Below, in pieces: positions 1 through 4,274 of a stretch of 7,533 nucleotides of DNA (position 1 is the first letter of the stretch; each line of letters opens with the position of its first letter). The stretch lies in NCBI GenBank assembly GCA_024404295.1, contig JAKSQE010000058.1, positions 1 through 7,533 on the forward strand, read 5' to 3'. Below the pieces are notes generated by a model. The model searched no databases and was not told where the DNA came from. It worked only from the letters and a program-made list of their open reading frames with translations. The DNA is from Oscillibacter sp. Its GTDB lineage: Bacteria; Bacillota; Clostridia; Oscillospirales; Oscillospiraceae. The position numbers were made by a program, and so were the translations under genes.

Positions 1-82
1 TCTGTGAGAAAATGTAAACTGTATAAAAAAATGTCTGGTCGTTTGACCGTAAACATGAGAACCGGATAAGGCCCTGGACGGA

Positions 83-111
83 TTGTGCGGAAGAGAAAAA
101 CCTGCTATTCT
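83..111 (+). promoter_or_regulatory. Possible extended -10 promoter for the SDR gene
   Basis: A TTGTGC element at 83-88 lies 17 bp before TATTCT at 106-111, which is preceded by TGC at 103-105, the extended -10 arrangement. The -35 match is weak (3 of 6) and the -10 match fair (4 of 6). Transcription would begin near 118, giving a leader of about 48 nt. An inverted repeat, TCTGTT at 109-114 and AACAGA at 121-126 with a 6-nt spacer, overlaps the -10 edge and start point and could be an operator or a small leader hairpin. The remaining upstream bases (1-82) show only a small GGTC-GTTT-GACC hairpin at 37-48 and no gene. This is inferred from motif spacing alone. Confidence 0.35.
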
Positions 112-165
112 GTTCTTAAAAACAGATACCAACTGCGTGCAGAGCGACAGACAGGGGGAAAAATC

Positions 166-873
166 ATGGATTTTGAGCAAAAGGTTGCAGTCATCACCGG
201 TGGTGCCCACGGAATTGGGAAGTGTATCACTGAGGAGTTCCGAAAACAGGGAGCGGAATGTGTGGTGATCGACATTCGTGAGGGGAATCACCATGTTGGG
301 GATATCAGCAAAAAAGAGACGCTGGAAGCGTTCGCTTCCTCGGTAATCGATCAGTATGGTCATATTGATTACCTGATCAACAACGCACTGCCGCTGAAAA
401 AAGGAATTGGGGACTGCACTTATGAGGAGTTCCAGTATGCCATGTCCGTGGGCGTGACGGCGCCTTTTTACCTGAGCAAGCTGTTTGCACCCTATTTCGC
501 GGAGGGTGGCTGTATCATCAATCTGTCCTCCTCCCGCGACCGTATGAGTCAGCCTCAGACAGAGAGCTATACGGCGGCGAAAGGCGGTATTGCGGCGCTG
601 ACCCACGCACTGGCAGTGAGCCTGGCGGGGAAAGTGCGGGTCAATTCCATCTCTCCCGGCTGGATCGACACGGACTACACGGTTTACGAGGGCTCCGATG
701 CAGTGCAGCAGCCGGTAGGCCGTGTGGGCAATCCGCTGGATATTGCCAACATGGTGCTGTTCCTCTGCTCGGAGAAGGCAGGCTTTATCACCGGCGAAAA
801 TATATGTATCGACGGCGGCATGACGAAGCTCATGATTTACCACGGTGAGCATGGTTGGACACTGCAAGACTAA
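166..873 (+). CDS. Short-chain dehydrogenase/reductase (SDR family oxidoreductase)
   Basis: This is a 235-residue classical SDR, an NAD(P)-dependent oxidoreductase expected in the cytosol; its substrate cannot be read from the sequence. The start ATG at 166 is chosen because an AGGGGGA ribosome binding site (153-159) sits 6 nt upstream and because the protein then begins just ahead of the first beta strand; a GTG at 85 would add 27 residues unlike the family. Visible motifs are the nucleotide-binding TGGAHGIG (residues 11-18), Asp36 at the end of strand 2 (VVIDIRE), which favours NAD(H) over NADP(H), the NNA motif at 72-74, Ser121-123, and the catalytic YxxxK as Tyr135 and Lys139, followed by the PG motif at 164-165 and a DGG near the C-terminus. 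The usual helix-4 Asn of the catalytic tetrad appears to be Gly96 (SVGVTAPF). The gene converges on the DAHP synthase gene and seems to be its own transcription unit within this window. The family call is firm; the reaction is unknown. Confidence 0.93.
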   Translation: MDFEQKVAVITGGAHGIGKCITEEFRKQGAECVVIDIREGNHHVGDISKKETLEAFASSVIDQYGHIDYLINNALPLKKGIGDCTYEEFQYAMSVGVTAPFYLSKLFAPYFAEGGCIINLSSSRDRMSQPQTESYTAAKGGIAALTHALAVSLAGKVRVNSISPGWIDTDYTVYEGSDAVQQPVGRVGNPLDIANMVLFLCSEKAGFITGENICIDGGMTKLMIYHGEHGWTLQD

Positions 874-878
874 AAAAT

Positions 879-915
879 ACACCCACGGCAATCCGATGCA
901 GGAAGCCGTGGGTGT
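879..915. terminator. Bidirectional intrinsic terminator between convergent genes
   Basis: A perfect 11-bp stem is formed by 879-889 (ACACCCACGGC) and 905-915 (GCCGTGGGTGT) around a 15-nt loop. On the plus strand it is followed by a T-rich run (TTCTTTT, 915-921), and on the minus strand the complementary reading ends in a T tract (complement of AAAAAA at 872-877). The SDR stop codon (871-873) is 5 nt before the stem, and the DAHP synthase stop codon (930-932 on the minus strand) is 14 nt away on the other side. The structure is therefore placed to end both transcripts. Confidence 0.88.
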
Positions 916-929
916 TCTTTTGTATGCAG

Positions 930-1964
930 TTACAGCAGACCAGCCAGATCCAGAACCAACCGTTCCGTCTTTTCCCAGCCGAGGCAGGCATCGGTAATGC
1001 TCTTGCCGTAAACGCATTCCGAGACCTTCTGGTTGCCGTCTTCAATATAACTTTCAATCATCAGACCTTTGACAAGCCTGTTGGTGTCGTTGGAGTGACG
1101 CTTGGAGTGCAGAACTTCTTTGGCAATGCGGACCTGCTCCTGATACTGCTTGTTCGAGTTGGCATGATTGCAGTCCACAACGCAAGCGGGATTTTTAATG
1201 CCTTTCTCCGTATACAAATCGTGGAGTTCGGCCAAATCTTCATAATGATAGTTGGGGCGGCTGTGACCCTTTTCATTCACATAGCCACGCATGATGGCGT
1301 GGGCGTAAGGATTGCCGTAGGTTTCCACCTCCCAGCCACGGTAGAGGAAGGTGTGGTCACCCTGTGCGGCATAGATGGAGTTCATCATTACGCTGAGGTC
1401 GCCGCCGGTGGGATTCTTCATGCCCACCGGAACTTCGATGCCGCTGGCCACCAGACGGTGCTGCTGGTTTTCCACACTGCGAGCACCTACCGCTACATAG
1501 CCCAGAATGTCGGACAGATAGCGGTAGTTTTCGGGATAGAGCATTTCATCAGCGCAGACAAAACCGGTTTCTTCCACAGCACGGGTGTGAAGCCGACGAA
1601 TGGCAATAATGCCCTCCAGCATATCGGGTTTCTTGCTGGGGTCCGGCTGGTGGAGCATTCCCTTGTAGCCGGCACCGTTGGTGCGAGGCTTGTTCGTGTA
1701 AATGCGGGGGACGATGAGTAGTTTATCTTTAACCTGTTCCTGCAGGGGAACCAGACGATAAATATAGTCCATCACACTGTCTTCGCGGTCAGCAGAGCAG
1801 GGACCGATAATCAGCATCAGGCGATTGTCGCGGCCATCAAGGATCGCACGGATCTCCTCAACGCGGGATTCTTTGATTTCGGAAACCTTGGCAGAAAGCG
1901 GAAACTCCTTTTTAATGTCCATAGGTACGGGTAGCTTCCGGATAAAATTGGCACCTTGTTGCAT
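930..1964 (-). CDS. aroF: 3-deoxy-7-phosphoheptulonate (DAHP) synthase, class I AroF/AroG/AroH type
   Basis: The 344-residue enzyme condenses phosphoenolpyruvate with erythrose 4-phosphate to make DAHP, the first committed step of the shikimate pathway to aromatic amino acids and chorismate. The start ATG at 1964 is chosen because AAGGAG lies 8 nt upstream (1973-1978 on this strand) and the product then begins MQQGANFIRKLP; an in-frame upstream start would add 18 residues that cross the promoter. Family signatures are IGPCSAD (residues 53-59), RIYTNKPRT (87-95), GARSVENQQHR (160-170), PVGMKNPT (179-186), DCNHANS (264-270), MIES (302-305) and YGKSITDACLGWE (319-331). The expected metal ligands are present: Cys56, His267, Glu304 and Asp325, as are Arg87, Lys92 and Arg94 at the PEP site. 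The length is close to the E. coli isozymes (about 350). Which of the aroF/aroG/aroH symbols fits is not decidable; the effector-pocket position equal to AroG Ser180 appears to be Glu177, so feedback specificity may differ. It has its own promoter and shares its terminator with the SDR gene. Confidence 0.96.
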   Translation of the reverse strand: MQQGANFIRKLPVPMDIKKEFPLSAKVSEIKESRVEEIRAILDGRDNRLMLIIGPCSADREDSVMDYIYRLVPLQEQVKDKLLIVPRIYTNKPRTNGAGYKGMLHQPDPSKKPDMLEGIIAIRRLHTRAVEETGFVCADEMLYPENYRYLSDILGYVAVGARSVENQQHRLVASGIEVPVGMKNPTGGDLSVMMNSIYAAQGDHTFLYRGWEVETYGNPYAHAIMRGYVNEKGHSRPNYHYEDLAELHDLYTEKGIKNPACVVDCNHANSNKQYQEQVRIAKEVLHSKRHSNDTNRLVKGLMIESYIEDGNQKVSECVYGKSITDACLGWEKTERLVLDLAGLL

Positions 1965-1972
1965 GGTAAGTA

Positions 1973-1978
1973 CTCCTT
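1973..1978 (-). promoter_or_regulatory. Ribosome binding site fixing the DAHP synthase start
   Basis: On the minus strand AAGGAG is followed by 8 nt and then the ATG at 1964. This strong Shine-Dalgarno match, lying downstream of the predicted transcription start, rules against the longer in-frame reading that begins at 2018. Confidence 0.85.
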
Positions 1979-1984
1979 GTAAAC

Positions 1985-1997
1985 ACGATAGTATCGT
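1985..1997. promoter_or_regulatory. 13-bp palindrome at the DAHP synthase transcription start (operator-like)
   Basis: ACGATA-G-TATCGT is a perfect inverted repeat with 6-bp arms and a single central base. It lies directly downstream of the predicted -10 box (1999-2004) and so covers the expected start point near 1992. That position suits a repressor that blocks transcription initiation. The regulator is not identifiable here. The repeat is too tight to form a hairpin in RNA, which favours protein binding to DNA. The function is inferred. Confidence 0.45.
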
Positions 1998-1998
1998 A

Positions 1999-2027
1999 AT
2001 TTTACCCCCTTTTTCCACATTTCACAA
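1999..2027 (-). promoter_or_regulatory. Sigma-A-type promoter for the DAHP synthase gene
   Basis: Read on the minus strand, TTGTGA (2022-2027) is separated by exactly 17 bp from TAAAAT (1999-2004), matching the -35 and -10 consensus at 4 and 5 of 6 positions. A-rich DNA just upstream (AAAAAAGGAAAAAT on the minus strand, about 2033-2046) resembles an UP element. The predicted start near 1992 gives a leader of only about 28 nt, too short for a T-box, riboswitch or attenuator, so control would be at initiation. Confidence 0.65.
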
Positions 2028-2111
2028 GTGTATTTTTCCTTTTTTACAGAAAAGCTTTGCTGGGGGAAGCACACCGGAGAACGGCAAGTAATGAGACGAA
2101 TTGACGAGGAA

Positions 2112-2151
2112 TTTCGGACAATGTGTCGTGAAAAAGTACACCTTTCGGACA
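2112..2151 (+). repeat. Direct repeat TTTCGGACA, two copies
   Basis: TTTCGGACA occurs at 2112-2120 and again at 2143-2151, a start-to-start distance of 31 bp, close to three helical turns. The second copy ends 19 bp before the -35 box of the rightward operon promoter. Copies on the same face of DNA upstream of a promoter could be activator sites, but two 9-bp copies could also be chance. Confidence 0.35.
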
Positions 2152-2170
2152 CGAGGGAAGAAAAAAGTTC

Positions 2171-2199
2171 TTGTAAATTATGGAGACATACTATATTAT
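2171..2199 (+). promoter_or_regulatory. Sigma-A-type promoter for the methyltransferase-dprA-topA-trmFO operon
   Basis: TTGTAA (2171-2176) lies 17 bp before TATTAT (2194-2199), matching the -35 and -10 consensus at 4 and 5 of 6 positions. Transcription would begin near 2206, leaving about 82 nt of leader before the ATG at 2288. An overlapping TATATT at 2192-2197 would give a 15-bp spacer and is less likely. This is the only convincing promoter seen ahead of the four rightward genes. Confidence 0.6.
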
Positions 2200-2287
2200 A
2201 TACAATCGAAGCAAAAGCGAATTGTGTAAGGACCCGTTGAAGCGCATTTGCAGAACGAAAAACAACGCCGATGAAAGGAGCCGCCCG

Positions 2288-3064
2288 ATGATGGAAACGA
2301 TCACCAGCAGACAAAATCCGCTGTGTACGCACCTTCGCAAACTGGCGGCCGACGCATCGTATCGCCGCCGCTGCGGAGAGTTCCTGTGTGACAGCCCGAA
2401 GATGCTGACGGAGGTCCTATTGTGGCAGGGCAGACTTCGGACGGTGGTTTGCACGCCCAACGCTGCATTACCGCGCCTGCCGGAGGGCGTACGAGTGGTG
2501 GAAGTACCATCTGACGTTATGCGTTCCATTTCTCCGGCAGAAACGCCACAGGGTATTTTGTCCGTGTGCGCTATGGAGGATCGCCCTTTGCCAAACAAGC
2601 TGGAGGGCAAGCGCTATGTGGTGCTGGACACGCTTCAGGATCCCGGTAATGTAGGTACCATTCTCCGCACCGCTGACGCTTTTCATGCGGACGGACTGTT
2701 CCTGGTGAACGGCTGCGCCGACCTGTATAATCCGAAGACAGTGCGAGCCACCATGGGCGCTCTGTTTCGCTGCCCGGTGTGGCGCTGTACGGTGGAGGAA
2801 TTGAGTGTACTCGTGAAGGTCAGTGAAATTCCCCTGTCTGGAGCGGCCCTGCGGTCTGACGCCGTGGATGCCCGCAGCGTAGATTATTCCCGCTGCGCCA
2901 TTGCCATCGGCAGCGAGGGCAAAGGCCTCACGGAAGCAATGCTGTCGGTCTGTGACCAGACCGTTCTGATCCCAATGAGTGAACATTGCGAGTCACTGAA
3001 TGCGGCATCTGCCGCCACGGTGTTGCTATGGGAGGCGGCACGAAAGGACGGAAAGGAGTGCTGA
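2288..3064 (+). CDS. SpoU/TrmH-family RNA 2'-O-ribose methyltransferase
   Basis: The 258-residue protein is a SPOUT-class (alpha/beta knot) methyltransferase that would transfer a methyl group from S-adenosylmethionine to a ribose 2'-hydroxyl of rRNA or tRNA. The start is the first of two adjacent ATGs (2288, 2291), 7 nt after AAAGGAG (2274-2280). Residues 1-95 form the substrate-binding domain, with FLCDSPKMLTEVL (32-44) in place of the commoner FLVEGxKLVxEAL. The catalytic domain begins at about 108 and carries motif 1, LDTLQDPGNVGTILRTADAF (113-132, with Asn121 and Arg127), motif 2, IGSEGKGL (207-214), and motif 3, IPMSEHCESLNAASAATVLLWE (228-249), which builds the knot. Length and motif order match RlmB-like and TsnR-like proteins; the nucleotide target cannot be assigned, so no symbol is given. 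Its stop codon lies 1 nt before the dprA start, and the dprA ribosome binding site is inside this reading frame, so translation is probably coupled. Confidence 0.93.
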   Translation: MMETITSRQNPLCTHLRKLAADASYRRRCGEFLCDSPKMLTEVLLWQGRLRTVVCTPNAALPRLPEGVRVVEVPSDVMRSISPAETPQGILSVCAMEDRPLPNKLEGKRYVVLDTLQDPGNVGTILRTADAFHADGLFLVNGCADLYNPKTVRATMGALFRCPVWRCTVEELSVLVKVSEIPLSGAALRSDAVDARSVDYSRCAIAIGSEGKGLTEAMLSVCDQTVLIPMSEHCESLNAASAATVLLWEAARKDGKEC

Positions 3065-3065
3065 T

Positions 3066-4241
3066 ATGCTGAAATACTGGGTGTGGCTGTCAGAATTAAA
3101 GGGATTGAGCAATCAAACCCGTCTGGCTTTATTGCGCCATTTTAGCACTCCGGAAGAAATATTCTTTGCCGATGAAGCGGAACTGAACCTAACCGAAGGG
3201 GTCGACCGCCAACAGATCAAACTGTTGGCAAACCATGATCTGACGGGCGCAGACAAAATTTTAGCGGATTGCCAGCGACACAATATTCGTTTGGTGACCT
3301 TTCTGGATGGAGAATATCCCAATCGCTTACGGAATATCTATGACCCACCGACGCTGCTGTATGTGAAAGGTAACCTGCCGTTTTTTGACGATGAGGTTGC
3401 CGTAGCCGTGGTTGGAACGCGTGGCTGCACACCGTATGGCATTGCCTGTGCAGAAAAGTTCGGCTACGGTCTGGGTAAGGGCGGAGCCATTGTGGTAACA
3501 GGCATTGCGAAGGGGATCGATGCTGCTGCAGCCAGAGGCGCACTTCGTGCCGGCGGAAAAGTGGTCGCTGTTCTGGGCAACGGTATCGACGTGACCTACC
3601 CCTATGAAAGCAGAAATCTCTATGAGGATGTGCCTGCCATGGGCGCATTGATCTCTGAGTACCCACCGGGAACAGAGCCTGCCGGACATCATTTCCCAAT
3701 TCGCAACCGCATTCTATCGGGATTGAGTCTTGCGGCACTGGTGGTAGAAGCACCTGCACGGAGTGGCGCATTGAGCACGGCCAATGCTGCATTGGATCAA
3801 GGCAAGGATCTGTTTGCCGTTCCCGGCCCCATTGGTGTGAAAGAGTGCGAGGGCAGCAACCGTCTGATTCAACAGGGAGCATACCTTGTGATGGACGCGG
3901 CGGATATTTTGCAAACCTATGAGGCAAGATTCCCTACGCACCTGCACGTGGAAAAGGCACATGAAGTGCCGGAAACGGTGGGTGAGCCGGTAAAACCGGC
4001 TGAGGAAGCCAGACTTGTGGCGCCCACCGTGCATTTGCATGAGGTGGAGCTGACGGACGATCAAATCGTTCTGATGCGGCTTTTGGATGAACGGGAGCCC
4101 ATTCTGGTGGATGAATTGATCGACCAAAGCGGTATTCCCACCCGCAGAGTACTGTCGGCTTTGACGGTTCTTGAAATTGACGGATATGTGAAACAGCATA
4201 GTGGTAAGCGGTATACCCGCACGGTTTCACTGGCAGAATAA
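3066..4241 (+). CDS. dprA: DNA-processing protein DprA (Smf)
   Basis: The 391-residue protein belongs to the DprA/Smf family, which binds incoming single-stranded DNA and loads RecA during natural transformation; it acts in the cytosol. The start ATG at 3066 has AAAGGAG (3052-3058) 7 nt upstream; an earlier in-frame ATG at 3000 would lie inside the methyltransferase gene. Residues 1-55 look like the N-terminal SAM/helix-hairpin-helix region. The Rossmann-like core follows: AVVGTRGCTPYG (114-125), TGIAKGIDAAAARGAL (145-160), AVLGNGIDVTYP (168-179), FPIRNRILSGLS (210-221), ARSGALSTANAAL (231-243), FAVPGPI (250-256) and GSNRLIQQGA (263-272). The His usual after GIDxxx (GIDAAAH in many homologues) is Ala156 here. 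A Pro/Glu-rich linker (about 288-328) leads to a C-terminal winged helix (about 329-385), the DML1-like domain. It is second in the operon, 33 nt before topA. Whether the host is competent cannot be told; the gene is common in non-transformable species too. Confidence 0.97.
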   Translation: MLKYWVWLSELKGLSNQTRLALLRHFSTPEEIFFADEAELNLTEGVDRQQIKLLANHDLTGADKILADCQRHNIRLVTFLDGEYPNRLRNIYDPPTLLYVKGNLPFFDDEVAVAVVGTRGCTPYGIACAEKFGYGLGKGGAIVVTGIAKGIDAAAARGALRAGGKVVAVLGNGIDVTYPYESRNLYEDVPAMGALISEYPPGTEPAGHHFPIRNRILSGLSLAALVVEAPARSGALSTANAALDQGKDLFAVPGPIGVKECEGSNRLIQQGAYLVMDAADILQTYEARFPTHLHVEKAHEVPETVGEPVKPAEEARLVAPTVHLHEVELTDDQIVLMRLLDEREPILVDELIDQSGIPTRRVLSALTVLEIDGYVKQHSGKRYTRTVSLAE

Positions 4242-4244
4242 ATT

Positions 4245-4269
4245 GGCGCTGAATGACAGCGCCTGGAGG
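4245..4269 (+). promoter_or_regulatory. Hairpin abutting the topA ribosome binding site
   Basis: In the 33-nt dprA-topA gap, GGCGCT (4245-4250) pairs perfectly with AGCGCC (4258-4263) around a 7-nt loop. Only one base separates the stem from GGAGG (4265-4269), the topA ribosome binding site, which is 5 nt from the ATG at 4275. No T tract follows, so this is not a terminator. It may limit ribosome access, insulate topA from dprA translation or protect a processed 5' end. The structure is visible; the role is inferred. Confidence 0.5.
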
Positions 4270-4274
4270 TAAGT

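Larger units (their letters stand above)
1965..2287. other. Divergent intergenic control region
   Basis: This 323-bp stretch lies between two genes that point away from each other. It contains the leftward DAHP synthase promoter with its start-site palindrome, an AT-rich tract, a direct repeat at 2112-2151, the rightward operon promoter at 2171-2199 and that operon's leader of about 80 nt. Short open frames exist on the plus strand (for example from 2028), but their composition resembles no known protein and they cross the promoters, so no gene is called. No tRNA or riboswitch-like fold is evident by eye. Confidence 0.75.

Noticed and set aside
37..48. GGTC-GTTT-GACC hairpin in the leftmost leader
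   Set aside because: A 4-bp stem without a T tract is too weak to call a terminator or operator.
43..72. TTGACC with TAAGGC 18 bp downstream as an SDR promoter
   Set aside because: The -35 is good but the -10 is poor; the extended -10 element at 103-111 fits better, though neither is certain.
855..1721. 288-codon open frame on the plus strand opposite the DAHP synthase gene
   Set aside because: It starts inside the SDR gene, runs through the terminator hairpin and is antisense to strongly conserved DAHP synthase motifs.
2041..2055. CodY-box-like sequence upstream of the DAHP synthase promoter
   Set aside because: TTTTTACAGAAAAGC has 5 mismatches to the 15-nt CodY consensus in an AT-rich tract, so chance is a sufficient explanation.
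2028..2240. 70-codon open frame in the divergent intergenic region
   Set aside because: It crosses the operon promoter, has no convincing ribosome binding site and its product has no recognisable pattern.
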